This document shows positions 22,321-32,635 of a stretch of 64,000 bases of DNA, one piece after another. This stretch comes from Aradus depressus (lineage: Eukaryota; Arthropoda; Insecta; Hemiptera; Aradidae), in assembly GCA_963662175.1 (NCBI GenBank), contig OY759217.1, forward strand, positions 11,410,562 through 11,474,561, written 5' to 3'. The notes under the pieces were generated by a model, which was given only the letters and a program-made list of their open reading frames with translations, was not told the origin of the DNA and did no database searches. The first letter of the stretch is position 1; each line of letters starts with the position of its first letter. Position numbers and translations under genes: made by a program.

Positions 22321-22430
22321 GGAAACCTCGAAAGCCGGCTAGCGATAATAAACTCTGTGAGAGGTCAGTCTATCATTTTTATTTGTCAACCTGTGAAATA
22401 ATCACTTCTCAGTACATGAGCCATCTTCTC
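22306..22430 (+). repeat. Relative of the 37862 palindrome arm
   Basis: GATGAGGGAAACCTCGAAAG, CCGGCTAGC, CTGTGAGAGGTCAG and GTGAAATAATCACTTCTCA match the complement of the left arm at 37845-37960, including bases beyond the palindrome edge. Confidence 0.75.
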
Positions 22431-22499
22431 ATTAAGCTCTGATTGACACGGAAAGTACAAAATAAATGTCAAAAGTTCACCGGGAGTTCACAGAAATTA

Positions 22500-22780
22500 T
22501 CGCAATTGTACTTCCCCAGCTCCAATTTATCAACTCAGCTTTCTCTTTCCCCTCTGAATCCAACTTGGATGAAAATTAATAGGTGTCTATCGCGAGACTT
22601 CTGAATCATCATACTAACAATAGATACATCGACAGTTAATAGGGTTTTTGAGTTTGGCCCGTCCTCTCATCCCCCACTTCCCCAATTTGTCTGAAAATTT
22701 ATAGTTTCCATCCTTATTGAGTTTTGGATTCAAATATAAATAATCGTATCGATAAATTTATTATTAATCATTGGAATTCT
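22500..22780 (-). repeat. Family A dispersed repeat, copy
   Basis: Reverse orientation, with ACTTCCCCAGCTCC, AATAGGGTTTTTGAGTT and ATCGATAAATTTATTATT. Confidence 0.6.
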
Positions 22781-23015
22781 TGTGTTGAGCCGCATCTCTA
22801 TTTGGCCGATTCAGTCGATAATTATCGATTATAATGATTCGAATTGATTATAATCAATCGATGTCGTCCTGAATCAGGGGACCACTCAGTGAAGAATAAA
22901 GTCAAACGAGCTCAGTTCATACAACTTATGAGAAAGGTTTTTGTAGGTCAAATTTGGCTCATTTTATTTTATTAAATTCATAAGTGAGATCTCTTAATCC
23001 CTGAACTTCCCCATA

Positions 23016-23856
23016 CAGTAAAAATCGTTTAAAAGAACACCGGTTGTAAAAACATATCGATTATAAGAACGAAATTTCTAGTTCCCGGCCAGCTTTAATG
23101 CAACTTAATGTAAAAAATATCTGGTTATAAGAACATCGTTAGTAAGAACATATCGCTTTTAGTGACTTAAAGTTAATGGATTTCTGAGAAAACAAACCTT
23201 TTATAAGAACTTCATGAGAAAACAAATCCCTCATAAGAGGAGTTCAGACATAAAATATTCTATGGAAGTAGTAATCAATTATTTTCATGGAATGTTTCCG
23301 TCGTTGTTTACATTATTTTCTGACTACACATTCTCTCTCAGTTCTCTGCAGTTGTTAAAACAGGACGGTGCAATGAGTGAAAAAAACGAAAAACCTTTAC
23401 GGTGGAGGAAAAACTCTATATAATTTCTCGTTTGGAAAATGGAGCTTTGTCGAATGAACTAGAGGTGTCGTGCAACCATTTCAAACATTCTTAAGAACCA
23501 TCAAAAATTAAAAGAAGAATTCGAAAACGATTGTACCAGCAGGAAAAATATTCGTACAAGTTCTGTGATGTCGAAAAAGCTCTGTTGCAGTGGTTCAAGG
23601 TTCAAAGGAGTGTAAACATTCCGATAAATGGACCAATTTTGCAAGCCATCGCAAATGATTTTGCAAAACTGTTGTTACTAAATGCGGTTGCTAATTTCAA
23701 CCCCTTAAATGTAGTTCCAGAGGAAAGAGGCTTCAACTTTCAAAAAATGGATCAATAATTAAACAAAAAAAAAATGATTACCGGATTTAGCAACTATCGG
23801 GTTTAAGAACACAGTTCAGACGGTCCCTTGGATGTTCTTATAAACGATTTTTACTG
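23016..23856 (+). mobile_element. Pogo-type element with CENP-B-like transposase remnant, 841 bp
   Basis: Inverted termini CAGTAAAAATCGTTTAAAAG and its counterpart ending CGATTTTTACTG, flanked by TA (23014-23015 and 23857-23858). The interior encodes, in two broken frames, a helix-turn-helix start (ATG at 23372, with a frameshift soon after) and then 23531-23758 with DVEKALLQWFKVQRS and PINGPILQAIANDFAK. That is the second DNA-binding half of CENP-B/Tigger-type transposases. The DDE nuclease domain is absent: the open frame stops after about 20 unrelated residues. This is therefore an internally deleted, non-autonomous derivative. Confidence 0.9.
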
Positions 23857-23873
23857 TAGGTATATCATATGTT

Positions 23874-24204
23874 TAGTTAGTTATTATGACTCATGCCCGG
23901 GCTTTAACAACATGGTTATATAGCGTACTACAAAAGCGCTCTTTGGTGGAGATGAGCCTGACTCTACTATGGGAGTACTAAATTTTGCCTCCCCTAAATT
24001 TTTTTTAGCATAGGGTAGGGGTCTTTATCGAGTATACCTGACATGGTACAGGCTCGAGACCATCGCTTAACGTCCCATCCGCAGGATGTCGGGCTCAAGG
24101 TTCTTTTCATCTTCCACATATAAATCATAAGGGCTTCGGTCGGGTTTTTTGTCAGCGATCTTGTGCTCAATAAGCAAGCATGCAACCTTTGAGCTACCGG
24201 CGCC
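23874..24204 (-). mobile_element. SINE-1 copy, diverged
   Basis: TTATTATGACTCATGCCCGG at left and GAGCTACCGGCGCC at right; the B-box region is degraded. Confidence 0.85.
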
Positions 24205-24920
24205 TCTTTGACCAATGATATTTCAATCTAGATTTTAATAAATCCTATGTATACCGGAGATTGGAGAGTCAATGAGTCACTCAGTTGTTTTATGGATAAT
24301 GTTAGTGTACAGTGAACGGTTAGTGAGTAAGATGTAAATAATTGTAATAGTTGTTTTTAGTGATTAGTTGTGTCAGTTTTCTAATATTTGGTTTAGAAAT
24401 AACTTTGTAAATTTAAATTATATTTTTTCTTCTGGAGTAGAGTGATTTTTATAAATGACGACTTACAATTAGTTATCATGACTCATGCCCGGGCTTTTAA
24501 CCACGAGGTCATAACGCCTACTACCAGAGCTCTCTTTCGTCATTCTGGTGGACATGAGCCCGACTATGGGAGTCCTAAATTTTGCCTATCCTAAATTGTT
24601 ATTCACCTAGGGTAGGGGTCTTTAACGAGTACCTGGCATCGTACAGGCTCGGGACCATCGCTTAACGTCCCATCCGATGGACGGCATTCTTATCTAAGTT
24701 TATTTTACCTCACAAAATAAACTAAGGGCCTCGGCCGGGGTACGAAACTTACGACATACAAAAAGACTGTTGTGTGTTTTCTCATCACAATTAGCATTCT
24801 AGAAGTTTTCTTTTGGTCTGACCGTGTAATTCAGCGTACATTTAAAAAAAAAATGAGTAAAGAGTTACTCACTGTAGTGTAGATTATTTATTAAGTCATA
24901 AGTAAAAGAAAGAGTCTGTG
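24205..24920 (+). mobile_element. LTR-like repeat, split by a SINE
   Basis: Matches 44705-45310 in order: ACCGGA after a TATA-like stretch, AGTGTACAGTGAACGG, TTAGTGAGTAAGATG, TAGAGTGATTTTTATAA, then beyond the SINE AGTTTTCTTTTGG and ATTATTTATTAAGTCA. The layout (TATA-like box then a transcribed-looking block) suggests a solo LTR, but termini and target duplication were not resolved. Confidence 0.5.
24470..24760 (-). mobile_element. SINE-1, head-truncated, nested in the LTR-like repeat
   Basis: TCATGACTCATGCCCGGGC to GGGCCTCGGCCGGGGTACG; the A-box end is missing. Confidence 0.8.
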
Positions 24921-24959
24921 ACAATATTTTATGGAAAATAAGAAGCCATTTCCAGTAGG

Positions 24960-25200
24960 AAGCAAGTTAAGATCCGGGTCATCTTTCAGAACTGGTTCTC
25001 CTTCAACAACTACGTAGGTACAGGACATTTCCAATGGTAATGACAAATTGATTTAATCCATATCAGTATTAGTCAGTAATTTTCCTAACATTATCTTTCT
25101 ATTAGGGATGTTGGGATACCACTAAAATCGATACCACTATCGCAAGTAGTATCAGCGGAAAAGTATCGATTCCAATATGTTCAAGGACTGTATCGGCATA
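24960..25200. other. Unassigned stretch with a hAT-like end
   Basis: 25107-25200 has TAGGGATG and ACTATCGC/GTATCGATT phrases like the subterminal GTATCGATA repeats of the hAT element at 28093. Probably a decayed end of a relative. Confidence 0.4.
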
Positions 25201-25203
25201 TAA

Positions 25204-25640
25204 TCTATACTAATATATAAAGAGAGGAAGATTGTTTGTGTATTTGAGTTAATCTTGAAATTTTCTCAACATAATTCTTCCACCGTTGGAAAGTTTATTT
25301 ATTTCCGGTGGACATCGCTTCATCAAAAGGGAACTGAGCAGTGATGGTAAAAGTGAAGCAACTCGGAAAAGAAACGGACGTCCGGGCGCCATTTATTGCA
25401 TACGCTGCCTAAACCGTTGAAGATATATAAACAATATGTATGGAGAAATTGTTGGCAATAAAAACTTCTAGAAGAAAGTCCGCGACGGCATATACTGGTG
25501 GGGGTTGAGGGGAGCTAGGGGGAAAATATATTATAACGGTTCATCGGATTTTCATTAAATTTACAAATAGCATCCTTGTAAGGATATGAAACATCATCAA
25601 ATTTTAAATGGTGGGGGGGGGGGGGGGAGGTGCAACATAA
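25204..25640 (+). mobile_element. Helitron-like fragment
   Basis: Starts TCTATACTAATATATAAAGA followed by GTTTGTGTATTTGAGTTAAT, the 5' end style of Helitron-related non-autonomous elements in insects. The 3' end is unresolved. Ends near a G13 tract. Confidence 0.45.
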
Positions 25641-25645
25641 TGGTT

Positions 25646-25786
25646 GACTTTTCGGGGCGAATGTAGGCAAAAATGTAGGAAATATATATATAGGTATATA
25701 TATATATATATTTCTATATACATCAAATATCCATATTTCCTACATTTTTGCCTACATTTGCTCCGAAAAGTCAACCGTTATGTCTT
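25646..25786. repeat. Inverted repeat, arms about 42 bp
   Basis: GTTGACTTTTCGGGGCGAAT, GTAGGCAAAAATG and their complements flank a TA-rich centre. Confidence 0.8.
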
Positions 25787-25965
25787 TACAACTTAGCAAC
25801 TAGACGTTACGGCAACAACTCACATCAACTCATCAACAGTATCTTTAATTTATTTTCTAATCTTTATTGTAAACAATTTTTTTTTTGTTATATTGATCAT
25901 AATATTCTTTATACAGAACATTATTTACACAGAGAGGCGATCGTAAAATATGTTCTGGCATAAAG
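25785..25965 (+). repeat. Penelope-type terminal piece, decayed hammerhead-like motif
   Basis: Shares CTTTACAAC, CTTTATTGTAAACAATTTTT and CATAATATTCTTTATACAGA with 27045-27180, and in reverse with 26795-26907. The hammerhead-like core (minus strand, 25842-25796) is degraded. Confidence 0.5.
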
Positions 25966-26080
25966 AAGAAGAATGTGGAGGTGGAAGAAGAAATACATTT
26001 TTATTTGGACCAGTACAAAATGTATTATACACAAATTGGAAAATGAAACATGAAAATTAAAGTTAAAATAAAGAAAGTAG

Positions 26081-26655
26081 TCGGTGAATTAATGTACTTC
26101 CCCAGAAAAAATTAATCATTTAACTTTTCGCTCCCCCTCCAAAACCAGTCGACCGTTTGCGCTAATATTCAACAATTGACTTACATAGGGGCTCCTAAAT
26201 CCTCATACTAAATTTCCTGTCGATAAATTCATCACATCGGCAGTTGTTAGGGTTTTTGAGTTGAGCCCCCTTCTCAACTTCCCTTCCCTTCTGCTGATGC
26301 TGCTCACTGCAGTTGTTACAGTTTTAGACCGATTTGGCTGAAAATCGATATGTTTGGTCCATATGGGGTTTTGGACACACATATAAAAGTTTGTGTCGAT
26401 ACATTCATTCTATCGGCAGTTATTAGAGCATTTTATGTTAAGCCTTCCTCTAATCGCCCCATCCCCTTTGATCGATTTTGCTGAAAAACAATAGGTGTCG
26501 TCGTAAGAAGTTTTCTGAATTCACATATAAAATTTGGTGTCGATGCATTCATTCTATCGGGAGTTATCGTGTTCACAGACACACAGATAGACTTTTTTTC
26601 ACATTTGGAATATAGAGGTCGGAAAACATGAAATTCCGTTGAAAACTGCATCGCA
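26081..26655 (-). repeat. Family A dispersed repeat, long copy
   Basis: Reverse orientation, four modules: ATTCATCACATCGGCAGTTG, then ACATTCATTCTATCGGCAGT, GCATTCATTCTATCGGGAGT and the end with GGTCGGAAAACATGAAATTC. Spacing between modules is 120-190 bp. Confidence 0.85.
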
Positions 26656-26794
26656 TTTTTTTTTTTTATATGGGCTGCAAATGTTTGTAAAGTAAAGATG
26701 TGCATGAATGTTTGAGTTGTGTATTCCTGTTTATGAGTGGGTAGATAATCTTGAGTCGTGTGTGTGCATGTTTGAGTTTTATATTGACGTGTAT

Positions 26795-26907
26795 TGATCA
26801 TAATCAATATAAGAAAAATATTGTTTACAATAAAGATCAGGAAATAATTAAAGATACTGATGAAGGGAGTTGCTCCCGTACTGACTATTTGCTATGTTGT
26901 AAAGACT
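26795..26907 (-). repeat. Penelope-type terminal piece with hammerhead-like motif
   Basis: On the + strand: AGATA (26852-26856), CTGATGA (26857-26863), GGGAG-TTG-CTCCC stem-loop, GTAC in place of GAAA, TGAC, then TATTT (26886-26890) that pairs with AGATA. Confidence 0.55.
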
Positions 26908-27044
26908 AAAAAATAAATTTGGAAAAGAATAATAAAGCTTTGGACGATATATGTTATTATATGTACTTTATGACCCTCTGCTGAACAAATTAGGCCCTTC
27001 CACCCTCTTTTCCACTCTCTATTTTTCTCCCGATTCATTTTTTG

Positions 27045-27245
27045 GTCTTTACAACCTAGCAAATAGACTTTTCGGGAGATAGACCCATCGTCAGTTTCTT
27101 CAATGTATTTTCTGATCTTTACTGTAAACAATTTTTTCCTTATATTTATCATAATATTCTTTATGCAGAACATATTTTACGAGTTTGTGTTGGACTAAAG
27201 GTTTTATCATGTCGTAAATATTTTCTGCATAAAGAATATTGTGAT
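27045..27245 (+). repeat. Penelope-type terminal piece with hammerhead-like motif
   Basis: Minus-strand core: CTGACGA (27094-27088), GGG/CCC stem, GAAA (27073-27070), A, GTC (27068-27066), TATTT. Followed by CTTTACTGTAAACAATTTTT and ATAATATTCTTTATGCAGAA, as at 25850. Confidence 0.6.
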
Positions 27246-27460
27246 GAAGTTAGTTAGTTATTGTGACTCATGGTCAGGCTTTAACTTCGAGGTCATATCG
27301 CCTACTACCTTTTGTCTATTGGACCATGAGCCCGACTCTACTATGGAAATCCTAAATTTTGCCTACTCTAAATTTTTATTCCCCTAGGACGGTCAACCGA
27401 AGGTCGGTGTGCTCAAAGTGTTTTCTTCTTCCATATAAAAAACGTAAGGGCCTTGGCCTA
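27246..27460 (-). mobile_element. SINE-1 fragment, diverged
   Basis: TTAGTTATTGTGACTCATGG to AAGGGCCTTGGCC, with internal deletions; the head is missing. Confidence 0.75.
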
Positions 27461-27810
27461 AATTAGGAGAAGAATAAAGCTGTGTAAAATATATACTTTA
27501 TTATAAATTAATTCGAACCCAGTCTCTCTGCTGAAGAATCCATGTCGGTTCTTCTTGCGATGCTTCCACCTGTAAGACAGACGGGCGAACTGTACACTGA
27601 TCTCCCCCTAAACTTGCCTTTTCCAAACAAATTTGTCTCCTAAGTTCATGGAACATCTCACTGCCGTCTGTGTTCACTCACGCGAAAACAGATAAAAGTC
27701 GGTTTAGCCCCCACAAAGCGCTTCTACCGATACCGAACTTCTGTCAAGCAATGTTTTTCAGATAGAACCCATTTCTTTTGATAAAGAAATAAACGGTAAA
27801 TAAAAATAAG
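27460..27810. other. Unassigned stretch
   Basis: Nothing recognised in about 350 bp. Confidence 0.35.
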
Positions 27811-27814
27811 CCAG

Positions 27815-28084
27815 GAAGACGGTGAATCAACCGTTTTCGTTCCCCCTCCAATATCAATAGACCGTTTGGGATAAAAATAGTTGACTTCTTCTTCTTTACA
27901 CTAAATTTTGTGTCGAAACATTCATTACATCAGTCATCAGGGTTTTTGAGATGAGAACCCCTCCTCTGATCTCTCCGTTGGTCGATTTGGCTGAAAATCA
28001 ATTAGATGATGAGAGCAACCTCAAAAGCCAACTAGCACAAACTAATAAAATATGTGAAAGTTATGTTTTACTTCCCCAGATACA
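27815..28084 (-). repeat. Family A dispersed repeat, left part of a copy split by a hAT element
   Basis: CGGTGAATCAACCGTTTTCG, ACATTCATTACATCAG, GGTTTTTGAGATGAG and GGCTGAAAATCAATTAGATG. Confidence 0.6.
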
Positions 28085-28092
28085 GGTATAAG

Positions 28093-29112
28093 TAGGGATC
28101 TATCGATACAAGTAAACTCGAGTAAAGTATCGATACTTGTATTCGATACCAAGATCTTTGGGTATCGATACTTTCCTTTCAATACCAAGTAGGTATCGAA
28201 TAGATATTACTTGTATCGATTCAAAGTACTCGTTTCAGATTTCAACAATTGAAAAAATTATATAAATTTTTCAATTCATCAAAATCGTTCACCGTTTAAC
28301 TTCTTACAATTTTATTTTATTTGTTGTTGCAATAAAATACTCAATTCAAATTACGGTCCCCGGACAAAAGATATATATCGATGGTGATGACCTCATGTGT
28401 GACGTGATCACGCAGTTCTTATTTCTTACCTTATTTACATTAAATGGTTTATCGTTTATGAAGGCATACGTTAGTTTAATTTTGAACAGAACCGTGTACA
28501 TGATTACGAATTCACCATTTTATTTTATTTTTACATTCTGCCAATTACAAATTATAATGCCTGGTCCTACGGCGAAAGTGTGGATTTATTATAATAAGAA
28601 CGTTTCGATATCAGCGACTTGCAAAATGTGTTTAAAAAAAGTGAAATATTGTGGGAATAGTCAGGGACACGAATAGTCTCCAGTAGTTTTATATACTTAG
28701 TAAAAATCAATTGTATGTTTATTTTATAAGGCTTTTTTATTATTTTCGGTATGTTTTTAATAATATAATCTTATCTTATTCGATTTGATTTATTTGTTTC
28801 TTATGCCCACTACAATATCTCATTTATACCTTTCAAATTTTATTGTGTTTTTTATTATTATACAGGTATAATATATATTATATATGGTTTAAAATTAATT
28901 ATAACGAAGTACTCGATTGAATCGATACTATTTTTATTAATATCTATTTAGATTTATGCATTTTTAAAAATTAATTTTAACGAACTACTCTACTCAATCG
29001 ATACGGGTAGGTATCGATACTTTTTATTCGATGCTTGAGTAGTATCGGAAGTTTTATTCGATACTACTCATGAGTAAAAGTATCGATACTCTGTGGTATC
29101 GATTGAACCCTA
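28093..29112. mobile_element. hAT element with BED-finger remnant, 1020 bp, exact 8-bp duplication
   Basis: Starts TAGGGATCTATCGATAC; the other end reads GTATCGATTGAACCCTA. GGTATAAG flanks both sides (28085-28092 and 29113-29120), the 8-bp duplication of hAT transposons. Both ends are rich in GTATCGATA repeats, typical subterminal binding sites. An open frame (28395-28676) contains AKVWIYYNKNVSISATCKMC followed by KYCGNSQGH, the start of a BED zinc finger. The rest of the transposase is missing. Confidence 0.9.
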
Positions 29113-29149
29113 GGTATAAGTGTACGGGGAGGTAAGTACTCGTTCACGT

Positions 29150-29965
29150 TGTTGAATTGGTATTTCATGTTTTCCGATCCTCTGATTTCAAAAATGGAAG
29201 AAGAAGCCGTCGGTCAATCACCGACAATGTACTTCCCTAGAACAAATTATTCAATTGAGCTCTCCCTCCAAAACTAATTGGCGAAAAATCAATAAATTAC
29301 AAAGGGTTTTCTGAATCCTCATACTAAATTTTGGAATCCTATTTGCGTATACCCACTATGCATATATACCCACTATGCGTATACTTTTTTTTAGGGGGAA
29401 ATTACCTGAACTAAAATAGTTCGACAACTTTTGTTACCTGACTGCACCTAACTCCGATTCCATCTTGCGTACGGAAAAAAAAATAACTTGCCATCATGCA
29501 GATATACATCATTTATGCAGATTTGAGTACACATCAGAAGACCAACATTGTTCCAGTAGTATTTGCATATTTGCCAAACAAGTTGGTAGAAACTTACGAG
29601 AGGATGTTCCGCCTGATTAAAGCTCAGGTGAAAAACCTCAGAACCGGCTGCAATATCGTCTCTGAAAAAAATCTTCCCTAGCCCTCAAGTGGATAAAAAG
29701 AGTTTACGCATAGTGGGTATACGCAAATAGGGAGACACCTAAATTTTGTATAATACATATGTACATTACATCGGCAGTTATTAGGGTTTTTGTGTCGAGT
29801 CCCCCCTCCGCAGATAGGGTTCTGGGTACACATATATAACTGTGTGTCGATACATTCATTATCAGGAGTTATCGTGTTAACAGACACACACACACACACA
29901 CGAACAGACATACATTTTTTTTTTCTTTTTTGGAATTGCGGGGTCGGAAAACATGAAATTCGTAC
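29150..29965 (-). repeat. Family A dispersed repeat, composite copy split by a MULE
   Basis: GTCAATCACCGACAATGTAC and AATCCTCATACTAAATTTTG lie left of the insertion; TACATCGGCAGTTATTAGGG, CATTCATTATCAGGAGTTAT and GGTCGGAAAACATGAAATTC lie right of it. Confidence 0.8.
29334..29738 (+). mobile_element. MULE-derived short transposon with transposase fragment, 405 bp, exact 10-bp duplication
   Basis: The inverted termini share CCTATTTGCGTATACCCACT and four more bases, perfectly matched at the two ends (29338-29361 and 29709-29732). CTAAATTTTG flanks the element (29324-29333 and 29739-29748), in the 9-10-bp range of Mutator-like elements. The open frame 29496-29681 reads TNIVPVVFAYLPNKLVETYE and RMFRLIK, matching the MULE transposase core around its second acidic residue region. 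Only about 60 residues remain, so the element is non-autonomous. Confidence 0.9.
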
Positions 29966-30030
29966 AGATGGGTATGTAAAATGTATATCCTCCCCTTTTT
30001 TTTCTGAAACTGATGACCCAAAAAGATGAA

Positions 30031-30100
30031 TATGACCATGTAAAGATGTATACGACCATGTAAAGATGTATACGACCATGTAAAGATGTATACGACCAGA
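30031..30100 (+). repeat. 20-bp tandem repeat, about 3.5 units
   Basis: Units read TACGACCATGTAAAGATGTA. The array is interrupted by the SINE at 30101 and resumes at 30443-30465. Confidence 0.9.
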
Positions 30101-30442
30101 GGGCGCCGGTAGCTCAGTGGTATGCGTGCTTGACTTCTGAGCTCAAGAACGTGAATTCGTAACCCGACCGAGGCCCTTAGTTTATTTTATCTGGGAGGTA
30201 AAATAAACTTAAGCACGCCGTCCTTCGGATGGGACGTTAAGCGATGGTCCCGAGCCTGTACGATGTCAGGTACTCGTTAAAGACCCCTACCCTAGGTGAA
30301 TAAAAATTTAGGGTAGGCAAAATTTAGGACTCCCACAATAGTCGGGCTCATGTCCACCAGGGTGACGAAATAGCGCTCTGGTAGTAGGCGATATGACCTC
30401 GTAGTTAAAGCCCGGGCATGAGTCATAAAACCTAACCTAACC
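30101..30442 (+). mobile_element. SINE-1, full-length copy inside the 20-bp array
   Basis: Head GGGCGCCGGTAGCTCAGTGG; tail AACCTAACCT. Flanked by GTATACGACCA on both sides, consistent with a target duplication of about 11 bp within the array. B box decayed to GAATTCGTAACCC. Confidence 0.9.
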
Positions 30443-30539
30443 TGTATACGACCATGTAAAGACTACAGAAAAACTATTTAAGTTTTGATGTATGGAGTGT
30501 CATTATTGAATGATTTCTCCTTCAAATTCCAAGACATTT

Positions 30540-30620
30540 ATTTATTATGTATCACATTTACTTATTATATATTGTATATATGTAGTGGTAAATAAAAAAT
30601 TAAAAAAAAAAAAAAAAAAA
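30540..30620 (+). repeat. Poly(A) tract
   Basis: AT-rich run ending in A18 (30603-30620). May be the tail of an unrecognised retrosequence. Confidence 0.4.
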
Positions 30621-30659
30621 GTTTTGATGCAGAGATCAATTATTCTTTTCTTTTCTCAG

Positions 30660-31010
30660 CTTTACGAAGTATAGAGGAAGTTATGTAATCGGGTAAAAAT
30701 TCGATGCGGATTTTTCACGGAATTTTATGTTATCCTACCTCTAGATTCCAAATATGAAAACAAAATTTGAAAAAAACTCCTGATAAAATGAATGTATCGA
30801 TACAAAATTTTATATGACTGGCCAAAATCCTATAGGGACAACACCTATCGATTTTCAGCCAAATCGGTCAAAGGGAAGGGGTGATTAGGGGAGAGGCTTA
30901 ACTCAGAAACTCTAAAAACTGTCGTTGTAATGAGTATATCGACACAAAATTATTATATGTGAATTCAAAACCCCGTAAGGACAATTTTCAGCAAAAGGGA
31001 AGTGGGGATC
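30660..31010 (+). repeat. Family A dispersed repeat, copy
   Basis: ACGAAGTATAGAGGAAGTTA start, ATGAATGTATCGATACAAAA and GTAATGAGTATATCGACACA modules, then breaks off. Confidence 0.75.
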
Positions 31011-31319
31011 AGAGATTCGCAGTACAGATAAAATATAGAATATGAATATAGTAGGAACTGATTGGTCTGGAGCCCAACTTATTTGTCTGGAGTGCTTGGT
31101 GCAACGATGACCTTGCAGCCTTGGACCAAATGGCCTTGCGACTTCCATCTATCGTTGGGCTCGGACGAAGTCCTTACTTAGCTCTGTCCCGACTTAGTTG
31201 CTAATGGACTTTCCAGGTTTCCCCTCTCTTCTACTAATACCAGACAGCACTGAAGAGAGTCTATCGGAGAAAAATTTGTTCATTGATTTAAGACCAGACG
31301 TCATATAGAATGTGTGAAG

Positions 31320-31434
31320 ATACAATTGCACCTTGAGTAGGCCGACCTTCGGGCCTATACGTCAACTACACGTTATAGGTATTTTAGGTAACTAAACTTG
31401 GGTAGGTCAAATCCCACAGTAAGGAAAGGCTCCG
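31320..31434 (+). mobile_element. SINE-1 internal fragment, diverged
   Basis: Weak match from the CCGACCTTCGG block to AGGTAACTAAACTTGGGTAG, as in the copy at 3137. It leads into the minisatellite. Confidence 0.5.
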
Positions 31435-31794
31435 CTACAGGGCGACAAAAAAGCTTTACGAGGTAAGTGATATGACCTCGTTGTTAAAGCCCGGGCTCCA
31501 GAGCGAGAAAAGAGCTTTCCGAGGTAGGCGATATGACGTTGTTAAAGCCCGGACCCCAGAGCGACAAAAGAGCTTTCCGAGGTAGGCGATATGATCTCGT
31601 TGATAAGCTCGGGCTCCAGAGCGACAAAAGAGCTTTCCGAAGAAGGCGATATGACCTCGTTGTTAAAGCCCGGGCTCCAGAGCGACAAAAGAGCTTTCCG
31701 AGGTAGGCGATATGACCTCGTTGATAAGCCCGGGCTCCAGAGCGACCAAAGAGCTTTCCGAGGTAGGCGATATGACCTGTTGTTAAAGCCCGGG
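31435..31794 (+). repeat. Minisatellite built from the SINE-1 tail, six units of 58-61 bp
   Basis: Units begin at about 31435, 31496, 31554, 31614, 31675 and 31735. Each has CCAGAGCGACAAAAGAGC, GAGGTAGGCGATATGACC and TTGTTAAAGCCCGGG, the last ~60 bp of SINE-1. The open frame at 31591-31797 is a by-product. Confidence 0.92.
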
Positions 31795-32036
31795 TAAGAA
31801 TAACAATAACTATTTACAATTGCATCTATATTGACTCACCACGTTCAAATAAACAAGGAAGCGAAGAGAGGTAGAGATCTCGTCAGGAAGAGATATTGTC
31901 ACTTCGGGGCTCCGTGTTTCTGTGAAACTCGATAACTGACCTATCTATCATCAGATTTTCCTTTTGATTGTGTAGTCTCCTTTTGTTTTTTTACTTTCTT
32001 ATACCTATAATACATCTGATCTGATTGGTATTACCA

Positions 32037-32330
32037 ATAATGAACATTGGTCTTAATTTTCGCCCGATTTAAAAAAAATCTATTCAGATCTAAATTAGCA
32101 GTTTCATTTCAATTTCAAGTTCGTAACTGCAAACGTTTTTGCGTCAGGGCGCTCCCATCTTTCCAATCCAATACATACACACAAACAGACATCATCGCGA
32201 AAATAGTCAAAATGTATTCAAGGGATCTTGAAACGATAAGATTCAGAAAATCTGATAAAATCTATCTAGGATTTTTTCATGATTACAATACTTTCTTACG
32301 AAAGTAAGAATTGTAAAAATAATGAATTCG
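32037..32330 (-). repeat. Family B dispersed repeat
   Basis: TTTCGCCCGATTT, TCTATTCAGATCTAAATTAG, CATCGCGAAAATAGTCAAAA and CATGATTACAATACTTTCTT. Confidence 0.7.
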
Positions 32331-32334
32331 AACT

Positions 32335-32635
32335 TTAAAAATAAATACTGTAAATACTGTAATTTTTAAATCTAAAAGTTCATCAAAATATTTCTATCAT
32401 CCTTATTAAGTAAATGTAAAATATTCTTCCTCCGTCTCTCATTTGATGTAGGGTCACTTTTAATGCTCTTAACTGTTCTGAGTAATCTCAGAAAATTTCT
32501 TGAACTTACAATTAAACTTTATAATGTCAATTTGAGGGAGTTAAGTTTCATAAGTTTGTTTTTCAACATCGCAGGTAACAGAGGGTTCCATTAGTAAAAA
32601 GTTCAACTACTTGAACTGTTTAAAGTCGTTCATGA
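32335..32635. other. Unassigned stretch
   Basis: Nothing recognised in about 300 bp. Confidence 0.35.

Noticed and set aside
31591..31797. Open frame with repeated LQSDKRAFRGRRYDL-like units
   Set aside because: Product of the SINE-tail minisatellite; unit lengths vary by 1-3 bp, so the frame is not maintained throughout.
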